Position numbers and translations under genes: made by a program. A stretch of 64,000 nucleotides of DNA, taken from contig NZ_JBNPXF010000003.1 of assembly GCF_050433445.1 (NCBI RefSeq), forward strand, positions 127,848 to 191,847, given 5' to 3'. The notes beneath the pieces were generated by a model. It was not told where the DNA came from and made no database searches. It was given only the letters and a program-made list of their open reading frames with translations. This document shows positions 8,392-16,773 of this stretch, in pieces (the stretch's first letter is position 1; the number at the start of each line of letters is the position of its first letter). Source of the DNA: Kroppenstedtia sanguinis. Its GTDB lineage: Bacteria; Bacillota; Bacilli; Thermoactinomycetales; DSM-45169.

Positions 8392-9429
8392 ATGGCCATG
8401 AAAGCTTTGGTAAAAAAAGAGCCGGGATTTGGCAACCTGGAGATTGTGGAAGTAGAGGAACCGCAAGTGGGCAGAGATCAGGTAAAAATCCTTGTGAAAT
8501 ATGCCGGGATCTGCGGTTCTGATATTCACACCTATGAAGGCCACTACAAGGTAAAAACGCCGGTGACACTGGGGCACGAATTTTCAGGTGAAGTGGTGGA
8601 AGTCGGGGAAGACGTGACCGAGTTCAAACCGGGGGACCGCGTCACTTCCGAGACGACTTTTGATATTTGTGGTGAGTGCAGATACTGCCAGACAGGGGAT
8701 TATAACTTATGCAGTTCCCGAAAGGGATTGGGAACACAGCAAGATGGAGGCTTCACCCTATATTTGCTCGCCCGTAAAGAGAGTGTCCATCGCTTACCTG
8801 ATCATGTGGGATATGAAGCGGCTGCCTTGACGGAACCTCTAGCTTGTTGCCATCATGCGGTGCGGCAGGCCTCCATCCATGAAGGGGATGTGGTGGTGGT
8901 TCTCGGCCCGGGACCGATTGGATTGCTGACAGCACAAGTGGCGAAAGATACAGGTGCGAAAGTGATCATCACCGGGTTGAACCATGATCAAGTCCGGTTG
9001 GATAAAGCCAAAGAATTGGAAATCGATCATGCCGTCAATACCCAACAGGAAGATTTAAAACAGCTTGTTGAGGGGTTGACAGCAGGATACGGCGCTGATG
9101 TGGTGTTTGAATGCACAGGCGCTGTTCCCGCTGCGAAGATGGGGCTCGACTTGCTGAGAAAACAGGGACAATTTATCCAGGTTGGAATCTACGCCACCGC
9201 TGAAATCCCATTTGATTTGGAAAAGGTGATTCAGAAAGAAATCACAGTGAAAGGATCCAGAAGTCAAAAACCAAGGGATTGGGAACCTTCACTCGCCTTG
9301 ATGAATGAACATCGCGTCCATGCCAAGGCGCTTGTGACCCATCGATTTGACATCACCCAATGGGCTGAAGCCTACCAGGCGATTAAAGACGGTGAAGCGA
9401 TCAAGGTCTTGTTAACTCCAGTAGATTAA
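8392..9429 (+). CDS. Zinc-dependent alcohol/polyol dehydrogenase
   Basis: Medium-chain dehydrogenase. Catalytic zinc ligands are the Cys in GICGSD and the His-Glu pair in GHEF; the structural zinc site is CGECRYCQTGDYNLC. The Rossmann glycines are GPGPIGLL. It most resembles sorbitol/iditol or sugar-phosphate dehydrogenases. As part of the galactitol PTS operon it should oxidise a hexitol phosphate or a downstream intermediate. The ATG at 8392 (or 8398) is chosen because CAGGAGG lies at 8381-8387; the longer TTG frame would put the ribosome site inside the gene. Confidence 0.88.
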   Translation: MAMKALVKKEPGFGNLEIVEVEEPQVGRDQVKILVKYAGICGSDIHTYEGHYKVKTPVTLGHEFSGEVVEVGEDVTEFKPGDRVTSETTFDICGECRYCQTGDYNLCSSRKGLGTQQDGGFTLYLLARKESVHRLPDHVGYEAAALTEPLACCHHAVRQASIHEGDVVVVLGPGPIGLLTAQVAKDTGAKVIITGLNHDQVRLDKAKELEIDHAVNTQQEDLKQLVEGLTAGYGADVVFECTGAVPAAKMGLDLLRKQGQFIQVGIYATAEIPFDLEKVIQKEITVKGSRSQKPRDWEPSLALMNEHRVHAKALVTHRFDITQWAEAYQAIKDGEAIKVLLTPVD

Positions 9430-9552
9430 CAGATGGAAGAGGAGGGTGGAGTGTCACAGCGTGAGATTTCGGCTACGCCACAATGTACAATCCCGTCCTG
9501 ACCCTTGACAATGGTTGGATCAGACACACGTGGACGGATGGGAGGTGGGGGA

Positions 9553-9744
9553 ATGGTAGAACATTTTCTCGACTTCACTCTGGGTCCTTACGGAAGAATG
9601 CTGGGTGACTTCTATTTTGAAAACCAGGTCTGGTTAAATAGTTTGGTGGTGGGAGTGGCGATATACAAGCTTTTTGCCAAACACAAGCAGAAGAGTGCAC
9701 AACCGGAACACCCAGCCGAATCCAATGGGGATGGAATGGTTTGA
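9553..9744 (+). CDS. Small single-span membrane protein in the PTS operon
   Basis: A 63-residue protein with one hydrophobic segment (VWLNSLVVGVAIYKLF) followed by a basic stretch and an acidic tail. The start is supported by GGAGGTGG at 9541-9548. It overlaps the next dehydrogenase frame, so it belongs to the operon. No family is recognised. A role in tethering the flanking dehydrogenase to the membrane is a guess from position only. Confidence 0.65.
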   Translation: MVEHFLDFTLGPYGRMLGDFYFENQVWLNSLVVGVAIYKLFAKHKQKSAQPEHPAESNGDGMV

Positions 9745-9767
9745 CCGAAAGAGGTGCCTGCAGAGTC

Positions 9768-10820
9768 ATGATGAACGCACTTAAATTTTATGGGAAACAG
9801 GATTTACGTTACGAAAAAGCCGTTCTGCCCGTAATCGAACAGGTGGATGACGTCCTGATTCAAGTGAAAGTGGCAGGGATTTGTGGGTCTGACTTGTCCC
9901 GATATGCGAAGCTGGGTCCTTATGTGAAAGGAATGATCTGGGGCCATGAGTTTTCCGGTGAAGTAGTCGAAACCGGTCCGGCGGTAACTCATGTTCAAGT
10001 CGGTGATAAAGTGGCGGCCTGCCCCACATTTTATTGTGGCAAGTGTGAGAGCTGTAAAAAAGGGCAGTTCTCTCAATGTGCAGAATTGACCGTGATCGGG
10101 GCGAGACACCCAGGTGCTTTTGCTGAGTTTGTGAGGTTGCCTGGAGAAAACGTGATCCCTCTACCCGTTTCCATAGACATGGAGACAGCAGCTTGTATCG
10201 AGCCGGCAGCGGTAGTGGCCCATGGATTTTATCGGACCGCAATGCAGCCAGGAGCCGAGGTGGCGGTGATGGGTTGCGGCAATATTGGATTGTTGGCGGT
10301 GCAATGGGCGAAAGTGTGGGGTGCCAGCCAAGTGGTTGCGATAGACATCGATCCGAAAAAGTTGGATATCGCCACCCAAGTGGGGGCAGATGTGGGAATC
10401 CATTCACTGGAGTCTTCGGCCTATGAGCAACTCATGGATCTGACCCATGGAAAAGGGGTGGATGTAGCCATCGAATCGGCGGGGTCACCGATCACCTCTG
10501 CCCAAGTTTTTGCCCTGGTCAAAAAAGGCGGGCAAGTGGTCTTCATGGGCATCCCCTATGAGCATGTCCAGGTGGAACGATTTTACTTTGAAAAGATCGT
10601 CAGAAATGAACTGACCGTGTTGGGCTCCTGGAATGCGATTTCTGCGCCCTTCCCAGGCAAAGAATGGACTTCAACTCTTCAGTTCATGAAAACCGGCCAG
10701 ATTGATGTGAAACCGCTCATCTCCCACCGAATGAGTCTAAGAGAAGGTCCGGAGGTTTTTGAAAAAATGATCAACCGCGAAGGACGGTATGGAAAGGTAC
10801 TGCTTTATCCGGAAATCTAG
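9768..10820 (+). CDS. gatD: Galactitol-1-phosphate 5-dehydrogenase, GatD-like
   Basis: Medium-chain zinc dehydrogenase with GICGSDLSRY, GHEFSG and the structural-zinc cluster CGKCESCKKGQFSQC. The C-terminal part follows enterobacterial GatD closely (ELTVLGSWN, FPGKEW, LISHR, GKVLLYP). It would convert galactitol-1-phosphate to tagatose-6-phosphate after PTS uptake. No tagatose-6-phosphate kinase or aldolase gene is in the window, so the pathway must continue elsewhere. Start: tandem ATGs at 9768/9771 after AAAGAGGTG. Last gene of the PTS operon. Confidence 0.88.
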   Translation: MMNALKFYGKQDLRYEKAVLPVIEQVDDVLIQVKVAGICGSDLSRYAKLGPYVKGMIWGHEFSGEVVETGPAVTHVQVGDKVAACPTFYCGKCESCKKGQFSQCAELTVIGARHPGAFAEFVRLPGENVIPLPVSIDMETAACIEPAAVVAHGFYRTAMQPGAEVAVMGCGNIGLLAVQWAKVWGASQVVAIDIDPKKLDIATQVGADVGIHSLESSAYEQLMDLTHGKGVDVAIESAGSPITSAQVFALVKKGGQVVFMGIPYEHVQVERFYFEKIVRNELTVLGSWNAISAPFPGKEWTSTLQFMKTGQIDVKPLISHRMSLREGPEVFEKMINREGRYGKVLLYPEI

Positions 10821-10928
10821 AAGCGTGGTGTAAAAGTCGCCATACTTACAGGACACCAGTCATGCCCAGGGTTGCTTTGCGCCCCTCGCTATACAGGGAG
10901 TGTGGGGTTTCATATAGAGGGGATTTTT

Positions 10929-10990
10929 GATCGCCAGAACTTTGACGCCGTGAACCCCCATCCCGACTGTCTGTAAGCTCAGGGGTTCAC
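10929..10990 (-). repeat. Family-C repeat, copy 1, with stem-loop
   Basis: About 43 bases around ACTTTGACGCCGTGAACCCC recur in reverse complement at 14576-14624. This copy also forms a stem with the GGGGTTCAC that follows. Confidence 0.7.
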
Positions 10991-11164
10991 AAATAGGTGT
11001 ATGTCTCGGATCCGGGAAATGAAATGCCGTTGTCTCTCTTCAATGGAGCACGGCATTTATCTATGTCGGCCAAGAGGATCTTCTCCAGGGAAAGAAGGAG
11101 CAGTTGTGCTGGTAAGTGGAGGACCCCATAACAGCCGGATTTCTGAATTGTTGGAGAAACATTT

Positions 11165-11262
11165 ACCATCCCCTCAAGCCATATTTTACGATGGGGGCAA
11201 TGGGAAGAGCAAAAGGGTCAATTTTGTTTCCTCCACCCATTTCCTGGTTAACCACAGACCTA
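11165..11262. repeat. Half copy of MITE-like family A, left-type end
   Basis: ACCATCCCCTCAAGC, the subterminal TTTTACGATGGGGGCAATGG, GAAGAGCAAAAGGGTC and a worn terminal repeat (GGTTAACCACAGACCTA) match one half of the complete elements. The core and other end are missing. Confidence 0.75.
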
Positions 11263-11293
11263 ACAAAAGATATATAATTATTTGAATTATTTC

Positions 11294-11340
11294 TTGATTT
11301 TTGACTGGGAACCAGTTATGATACGAGTACGTACTAGTAT
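11294..11340 (+). promoter_or_regulatory. Promoter with overlapping palindromic operator of the beta-oxidation cluster
   Basis: -35 TTGATT (11294-11299), 17-base spacer, -10 TATGAT (11317-11322). The -10 box is overlapped by ATACGAGTACGTACTAGTAT (11321-11340), a 20-bp palindrome with one mismatched pair. The predicted transcription start (about 11329) lies inside it, the usual geometry for repression by a TetR/AcrR-type acyl-CoA-responsive regulator. The regulator gene is not in the window. Confidence 0.7.
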
Positions 11341-11447
11341 TTCGCCAGTCACTCTTTTGACGCTGGGTGTGTTTATAAGTGCAGGATCACTTTTGTCGAT
11401 GTCTGAACTTGCAGACTGGATCCATTTCGGTTGGGAGGGCGGTTGAT

Positions 11448-12593
11448 TTGATTTCATTTCAGCCTACAAAGGAGGAGTCGGCCTTTGCAGATCTGGCCAG
11501 GGAATTAGCTCGAGAGCGGATCCGCCCCATAGCCAGGGAGTGTGAACAAAATCGGAGGGTCCACTCCGACTTGGTGAAGACCCTGAGAGAGTTGGGCTTT
11601 ACTACCCTGGAACTGCCGGAAAGTTGGGGCGGTTTGGAGATGTCCTTGCTCTCGCAGACTCAAATCTGGGGAGCACTCGGTCAGGGGGATCTGGGGGTGA
11701 TACAAGGATTGCCTGGTACCGGGGACGGTGCTTCTCTGATCCGTCTGATTCCGAATCACCCGGCTTTGCAATCCTATAAAGCGGCGGCTGTGGAGGGGGA
11801 GGGGCATACGGTTGCCTTCCTCCAAGCTGCAGATGGAGAGGGGATGTCAGGAGTCCAGGCGGAATCCAACGGGCAGGGAGTTGTTTTAAAGGGAACTTCC
11901 CAGCCCATCCGATTGGCTGCATTTGCTGAAAATTTGCTTGTGGCAGTGAATGATGCTGGAGGAGAGACCCTGTTGTTGTGGTTGGATCGCCAGGCGGACA
12001 GTCGCTGGCATGTGGTGGAAGGGGACTATCGTTTGGGATTGCTGGCGGCAGGTTGTGCACGTGTGCGGTTTGCAGAGGAGAGGATCTCTCCGGAGCAAGT
12101 GATTGCCAAGGGAAGTGAAGCCCGAGAGCTCTTGTCACAAGCTCAGGCACGGATTGACGTGCTGGAAGCGGCCAAGGAGGTGGGTCTGATGGAGGCGGCT
12201 GTCTCCTATACCGCTGAATACACGGCACAACGGAAAGCTTTCGGCCAAGAGATTGCCAAATTTCAGGGAGTCTCCTTCACTCTTGCGGATATGGCGATCG
12301 AGACACAGACTTCCCGAAATCTTCTGTGGCAGACGGCGGAGCAGATCGATGACGGGAAACCAGAGGGAAGGCGAGCTGCAGGCGGGGTTTTGTCCCGGGT
12401 TCATCAATCTCTCCGCTTCGTAACCGATTCAGCAGTGCAGTTGTTGGGGGGACATGGATACGTGCAGGAGTTTCCCGTCGAAAAATGGATGCGTGATGCC
12501 CAGGCGCAAGTCAGTCTATATGGCCGGGAGGGTGAATTGATGGCCCGCTGTGGTGAGCAGTTGCTAGAGGATCACGTACCCACCGGGGTTTAA
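11448..12593 (+). CDS. Acyl-CoA dehydrogenase family protein, catalytic-base region atypical
   Basis: A 381-residue acyl-CoA dehydrogenase fold flavoprotein: N-terminal helical domain, middle beta domain, C-terminal helices with RKAFGQEIAKFQGVSF and QLLGGHGYVQEFPVEKWMRDAQ. Where active family members have the catalytic Glu in an EGT motif, this protein reads LYGREGELM. It may therefore be inactive alone or act as the non-catalytic partner of the next gene (inference). The TTG start follows GGGAGGGCGG at 11433-11442; the longer upstream frame has no ribosome site. First gene of the cluster. Confidence 0.88.
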   Translation: MISFQPTKEESAFADLARELARERIRPIARECEQNRRVHSDLVKTLRELGFTTLELPESWGGLEMSLLSQTQIWGALGQGDLGVIQGLPGTGDGASLIRLIPNHPALQSYKAAAVEGEGHTVAFLQAADGEGMSGVQAESNGQGVVLKGTSQPIRLAAFAENLLVAVNDAGGETLLLWLDRQADSRWHVVEGDYRLGLLAAGCARVRFAEERISPEQVIAKGSEARELLSQAQARIDVLEAAKEVGLMEAAVSYTAEYTAQRKAFGQEIAKFQGVSFTLADMAIETQTSRNLLWQTAEQIDDGKPEGRRAAGGVLSRVHQSLRFVTDSAVQLLGGHGYVQEFPVEKWMRDAQAQVSLYGREGELMARCGEQLLEDHVPTGV

Positions 12594-12607
12594 AGGAGGG
12601 ACGCCTG

Positions 12608-13831
12608 ATGATTTCTTTCAAATTATCGTCGCATCAACAGCAAGTGAAGGATGTGGTGCACTGGTTCGCCGAAAATGAAATGCGTCCGATCTCCTTGGAA
12701 GCGGACCAGATGGGAAGAGTGCCGGATGATTGGCTGCAAAAGATCAATCAGCTGGGAATCCAGTTGAATACATCCTCCTTCGGTGAAGAGCAAAAGAGTT
12801 CGCAGAAGAATGGCAATGGCAAAAAGGAAAAGTCGGAGCGTCAGGCCAACCGGTTGGCGGTGATCGCGACAGAGGAGCTCGGGTGGGGAGATCCAGCTAT
12901 CGCATTGACCCTTCCCGGTCCGGGATTGGGAGGGCCGCCGGTGCAGTCCAGCGGTACACCGGAGCAGAAGGAACGTTTTTTATCCATCTTTTCGAAGGAT
13001 GAGCCGCCTCGGTGGGGTGCCTATGCATTGACTGAGCCGGAGGCGGGATCCGATGTCTCTGGAATCCGAACCACTGCCCAAAAAACAAACGGCGGGTATA
13101 TTCTCAACGGACAAAAAATCTTTATCACCAATGGGAGTCGGGCTTCCTGGGTGGTTGTATTTGCCACGATCGACCGAAGCTTGGGACGCGCCGGCCATCG
13201 TGCCTTCGTCGTTGAAAAGGGCACACCTGGTTTTCGTTGTACCCGTCTAGCTGAAAAAATGGGCATCCGTGCCTCGGAGACGGCGGAGTTGTTGTTGGAG
13301 GATTGTTTCGTACCGGAGGAGAATCTTCTTGGAGGCGAATCCTACTATGAAAATCGAGGTTCCGGACCGTCGGGGTTTCGGGTGGCGATGAAAACCTTTG
13401 ACAATACCCGGCCCATCGTGGCCGCGATGGCCATCGGAATCGCCCGGGCCGCCTTTGAATATACATGGGATCTGGTACGGAAAGAGTATCCGAAGCATGG
13501 ACGTCTGTATCATTTGGCTTCCGAGAAGTTGGCCCGTGGGCAACTGGAGATCGAGGCCGCCCGTCTGCTCACCTGGGAGGCGGCATGGAAAGCCGATATC
13601 GGTCAGTCCAATGCCAAGGAAGCAGCCATGTGTAAAGCCCACTCCGGCAAAATTGCCCTGGAAGTATGTGCCGGATGTTTGGAACTGTTGGGTCCTGCCG
13701 GTTTGGATGGACAAATCGTGGAGAAGTTCTATCGGGATGCCAAGATCTTTGACATCTTTGAGGGGACCAATCAAGTTCAGCATCTGATTACGGCACGCCA
13801 TCTCTATGAACCCCACGGAGTGCGGGTATGA
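12608..13831 (+). CDS. Acyl-CoA dehydrogenase
   Basis: Catalyses FAD-dependent alpha,beta-desaturation of an acyl-CoA, the first beta-oxidation step. Visible are the FAD-contact motif YALTEPEAGSD, the region FITNGSRASW, and the catalytic base Glu385 in YRDAKIFDIFEGTNQ. A Lys/Ser/Gln-rich insert (residues about 58-80, SSQKNGNGKKEK) is unusual. It starts 14 bases after the preceding dehydrogenase with AAAGGAGGG as ribosome site, so the two are co-translated and may form a heteromeric enzyme. Confidence 0.93.
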   Translation: MISFKLSSHQQQVKDVVHWFAENEMRPISLEADQMGRVPDDWLQKINQLGIQLNTSSFGEEQKSSQKNGNGKKEKSERQANRLAVIATEELGWGDPAIALTLPGPGLGGPPVQSSGTPEQKERFLSIFSKDEPPRWGAYALTEPEAGSDVSGIRTTAQKTNGGYILNGQKIFITNGSRASWVVVFATIDRSLGRAGHRAFVVEKGTPGFRCTRLAEKMGIRASETAELLLEDCFVPEENLLGGESYYENRGSGPSGFRVAMKTFDNTRPIVAAMAIGIARAAFEYTWDLVRKEYPKHGRLYHLASEKLARGQLEIEAARLLTWEAAWKADIGQSNAKEAAMCKAHSGKIALEVCAGCLELLGPAGLDGQIVEKFYRDAKIFDIFEGTNQVQHLITARHLYEPHGVRV

Positions 13832-13958
13832 CGAGGGGATGGACGATCCTGGCACTCTGACCCCAATGTTTTTAAGGAGGTGGTGTAGCGAAAGAGATCT
13901 TCCACCCCCCTCGTTTTTGAGTCAGTTTATTTCTATCCAAGAGAGAGGAGAATGCCAA

Positions 13959-14324
13959 ATGGCTAAAAGTATAGATGATTACACTCTGGAGGAAGCTTGG
14001 GAAAAAATCGAAACGGCCCTGAATGAAAATCCGAAGCCAATCGAAGGAATGAATAACGTTTATCAATTTGACATCTCTGGAGAAGATGGGGGCAGTTATC
14101 AACTTCATCTTGCTGACAACCAAGCAAAGGTAAAGGAAGGAGCCCCCTCTGAGGCGGATTGCACGCTACAAATGGCGTTGTCTGATTTCAAGGAGATGCT
14201 GCTGGGGAAATTAAACGGGACCGCAGCCTTTATGTCTGGAAGGCTGAAAGTGAAAGGAAATATCGGGTTGGCCATGAAAATGGAAAATATTCTGCGTCAA
14301 TACGACGTCAAGGAACATATCTGA
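13959..14324 (+). CDS. SCP2 sterol-transfer-like protein
   Basis: A 121-residue protein with the SCP2 fold pattern: a YQFDISGEDGG beta stretch, ADCTLQMALSDFKEMLLGKL, then AAFMSGRLKVKGNIGLAMKM. SCP2 domains bind acyl-CoA or lipid in a hydrophobic tunnel. In bacterial fatty-acid operons they probably carry acyl chains between enzymes (inference). The ATG at 13959 is chosen because GAGAGGAG lies at 13943-13950; the frame upstream of it has no coding character. Confidence 0.88.
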   Translation: MAKSIDDYTLEEAWEKIETALNENPKPIEGMNNVYQFDISGEDGGSYQLHLADNQAKVKEGAPSEADCTLQMALSDFKEMLLGKLNGTAAFMSGRLKVKGNIGLAMKMENILRQYDVKEHI

Positions 14325-14415
14325 ATGGGATGGCCCGGTGTTCCGCCGGGTCCCTCCTTTCCTAGGGATGTTGAAATCTGAATACATGCAGTCTTTGGTC
14401 AATAAGGAAATGGAT

Positions 14416-14549
14416 CTAGTGCCTTCTCGGGATGTGGAAAATCATAGAAGGGTGGAGCCTTTGCGCTCTTTGCAAGAGATCGGAGCCGCCTCACCATCCT
14501 GTCCCACCCCACTAAAAAAAAGATCAAGGTTGCCTGAAGGGGCATTTAG
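14416..14549. repeat. Family-B intergenic repeat, copy 2
   Basis: The ends are CTAGTGCCTTCTCGG and CCTGAAGGGGCATTTAG (inverted). The centre is CTTTGCGCTCTTTGCAAGAG followed by ATCGGAGCCGCCTCACC. It sits in the 423-base gap between the SCP2 and SDR genes; no gene is seen there. Confidence 0.7.
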
Positions 14550-14575
14550 CAGCATTGTGCTACTTTGCGTTTGAT

Positions 14576-14624
14576 GACGGTCGGGATGGGGGTTCACATT
14601 TCGGCGTCAAAGTTTTGACGAGCC
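14576..14624 (+). repeat. Family-C repeat, copy 2
   Basis: GGTCGGGATGGGGGTTCAC followed by GGCGTCAAAGTTTTGACG is the reverse complement of the copy at 10929-10971. The two inverted copies flank the acyl-CoA dehydrogenase pair and SCP2 gene. Confidence 0.7.
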
Positions 14625-14747
14625 AAAGATGTTCCATGTGAAATCCAACCCTTCCTGTGAACGGTTTTTTCGCAACACTTCTAGGGACTGGAAAGTACCG
14701 GGTGACGAGTGTTCACCGGCTGTACAACGAACGGGGGAGGAGAAAAT

Positions 14748-15581
14748 ATGAGTCTGCCGCTGGAAGGAAAGGTGGCATTGGTAACCGGGGCATCCAGGGG
14801 ATTGGGCAGGACCGACGCCTTGACGCTGGCTGCAGCCGGTGCGGATGTGGTGGTCACCGATATTTTAATCGAAGAGGATGAAAATCTGGAGCAAACCTCA
14901 GAAAAGTGGGGGCCCATCGCCCAAGTGATGGCCCAGTCACAAGCGGTGTACACTCAATCCACGGCGGAGAAAATCCGAGAGATGGGTCGAGAGTCCGCCG
15001 CGTTTCGAATGGATGTGACGGATCGAGAAGAGGTCCAATCAGTCATGACCCAAGTAAAGGACCAATTCGGTCGGATTGATATTTTGATCAACAACGCCGG
15101 CACATTGGATCACACGGCTCGCCTGGAAGATCAGAATGATGATTTCTGGGAGCGTGATCTCCGTGTCAACCTGACAGGGGCTTACAATTGTTCGAAGGCA
15201 GTTTGGCCCTATATGAAAGAGCAAAAATGGGGCCGAATCATCAATATGGCCTCTGTCGTGGGTACCTTAGGGGGATTTGGACAGGCGAGTTATTCCACGA
15301 CCAAGGCCGGTGTACTGGGATTGACCAAGTCATTAGCCTTGGAAGGGGCCAGGCATGATATCACTGTCAATGCCATTGTTCCTGGAATTATCAATACGGA
15401 AGCCTTCCGCATGAGCAATCCAAAGATGAGTGAACGAATGATTGCCCGGACAGCCTTTAAACGACCTGGAGAACCAGAGGATATCGCCCATGCTATCGCA
15501 TTTCTCGTTTCGGATCAGGCCTCCTATATCACTGGAGTCGGCTTGCCGGTAGCGGGGGGAATCGACTTGTTCACCTTTTGA
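14748..15581 (+). CDS. Short-chain dehydrogenase/reductase of the beta-oxidation cluster
   Basis: Classical SDR (277 residues): cofactor site TGASRGLG, structural NNAG, and a catalytic Ser with YSTTK (Tyr-x3-Lys). An insert of about 35 residues after the second strand (EEDENLEQTSEKW...) makes it longer than FabG. Given its neighbours it probably oxidises a 3-hydroxyacyl-CoA, replacing the FadB-type dehydrogenase, which the cluster lacks (inference). The ATG follows GGGGAGGAG at 14734-14742. Confidence 0.88.
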   Translation: MSLPLEGKVALVTGASRGLGRTDALTLAAAGADVVVTDILIEEDENLEQTSEKWGPIAQVMAQSQAVYTQSTAEKIREMGRESAAFRMDVTDREEVQSVMTQVKDQFGRIDILINNAGTLDHTARLEDQNDDFWERDLRVNLTGAYNCSKAVWPYMKEQKWGRIINMASVVGTLGGFGQASYSTTKAGVLGLTKSLALEGARHDITVNAIVPGIINTEAFRMSNPKMSERMIARTAFKRPGEPEDIAHAIAFLVSDQASYITGVGLPVAGGIDLFTF

Positions 15582-15609
15582 CATCGGGGCTATGAGTGAG
15601 GTGGAAAGG

Positions 15610-16773
15610 ATGAAAAATGTGCGGGATCAGGATGCGGTCATTATCGATGCGATCCGAACCCCTTTCGGACGGAAGAAGGGTTCTCTTGCTGGTACACGGC
15701 CGGATGAAATGGCTGCCTCTCTCCTCAAGGAGTTGGTCAGCCGAAACGATCTGGATCCTTCCGAAGTGGAAGATATCAAGATGGGCTGTGTCACCCAGAT
15801 CGGGGAACAAGGTCTCAACATTGGCCGTATGGCTGGGTTGATCGCTGGCTTTCCCGTGGAAGTGTGCGGTGTCAGCGTCAACCGGATGTGTGCATCCAGC
15901 CTGGAGACCCTGGCTCAGGGGGCCCACGCGATCATGGCGGGGATGTCCGATTGTGTCATTGCAGCCGGCGTGGAAAGTATGAACCGGGTTCCCATGGGAA
16001 GTGATGGAGGCCAATTCAGCGACCTGTTATTGAATCAACATAGGATCATTCCTCAGGGTCTTTCTGCAGAATTGATCGCAGATCGATGGGATCTTTCCAG
16101 AGAGGAACTGGATCGCTTCTCTCTGCAAAGCCATGAGCGGGCAGTGCAGGCTCAAAGAGAAGGGCGCTTTGACCGGGAGATCGTCCCGATCGAAGGGAAA
16201 AACCTGGAGGGAGAAACGATCCGCCTCGAGGCAGATGAGACTCCGAGACCCAATACCAATTTGGACTTGTTGGCAGAGTTGAAGCCCTCCTTCCGGCCAG
16301 ATGGCAAAGTGACAGCGGGCAACTCCAGTCAAATTAGCGACGGGGCAGCCGCTGTTCTCCTTACTTCCCGGAAAAAGGCGGCTTCTCTCGGATTGGCTCC
16401 CCGGGCGAGAGTCGTGGCGACGGCGACGGCGGGGGTGGATCCGGAAATCATGTTGACGGGGATCATTCCGGTCACTCATCAGGTGTTGCAACGAGCCGGG
16501 TTGTCTCTGGATGAGATCGATGTGTTTGAAGTGAATGAGGCTTTTGCCTCGGTGGTATCGGCTTGGCAACGGGAGATCGGTCCCGATCCGGAGAAGGTGA
16601 ATCCCAATGGCGGAGCTATCGCCCTCGGCCATCCTCTCGGTGCTAGCGGCGCCCGGCTGACAGCTTCCTTGGTCAACGAGCTGGAGCGACGGGAAGGTCG
16701 TTACGGGCTGGTTACCCTATGTATCGGATTCGGCATGGCTCTGGCGGTGATCGTGGAACGGGAGGAATCATGA
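15610..16773 (+). CDS. Thiolase (acetyl-CoA C-acyltransferase)
   Basis: Thiolytic cleavage of 3-ketoacyl-CoA. The nucleophile Cys is in NRMCASSLE, the His in LGHPLGASGAR, and the second Cys in LCIGFGMA (GFG replaces the more usual GGG). Length is normal. ATG 15610 is preferred because AGGTGG (15599-15604) precedes it; an ATG at 15592 would add six residues without a good ribosome site. The stop overlaps the next start. Confidence 0.92.
   Translation: MKNVRDQDAVIIDAIRTPFGRKKGSLAGTRPDEMAASLLKELVSRNDLDPSEVEDIKMGCVTQIGEQGLNIGRMAGLIAGFPVEVCGVSVNRMCASSLETLAQGAHAIMAGMSDCVIAAGVESMNRVPMGSDGGQFSDLLLNQHRIIPQGLSAELIADRWDLSREELDRFSLQSHERAVQAQREGRFDREIVPIEGKNLEGETIRLEADETPRPNTNLDLLAELKPSFRPDGKVTAGNSSQISDGAAAVLLTSRKKAASLGLAPRARVVATATAGVDPEIMLTGIIPVTHQVLQRAGLSLDEIDVFEVNEAFASVVSAWQREIGPDPEKVNPNGGAIALGHPLGASGARLTASLVNELERREGRYGLVTLCIGFGMALAVIVEREES

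Larger units (their letters stand above)
10821..11290. other. Intergenic stretch without a gene: stem-loops and repeat pieces
   Basis: It contains an inverted pair CCCC/GGGG near 10893-10916 and a stem GTGAACCCC (10950-10958) / GGGGTTCAC (10982-10990). A third stem is AAATGCCGT / ACGGCATTT (about 11022-11058), and repeat fragments are described separately. One frame near 11090-11165 (AVVLVSGGPHNSRISELL) looks weakly coding but has no start and no recognisable family. Confidence 0.5.

Noticed and set aside
11301..11322. TTGACT (11301) with TATGAT (11317) as promoter
   Set aside because: The spacing is only 10 bases; the TTGATT at 11294 gives the correct 17-base spacing.
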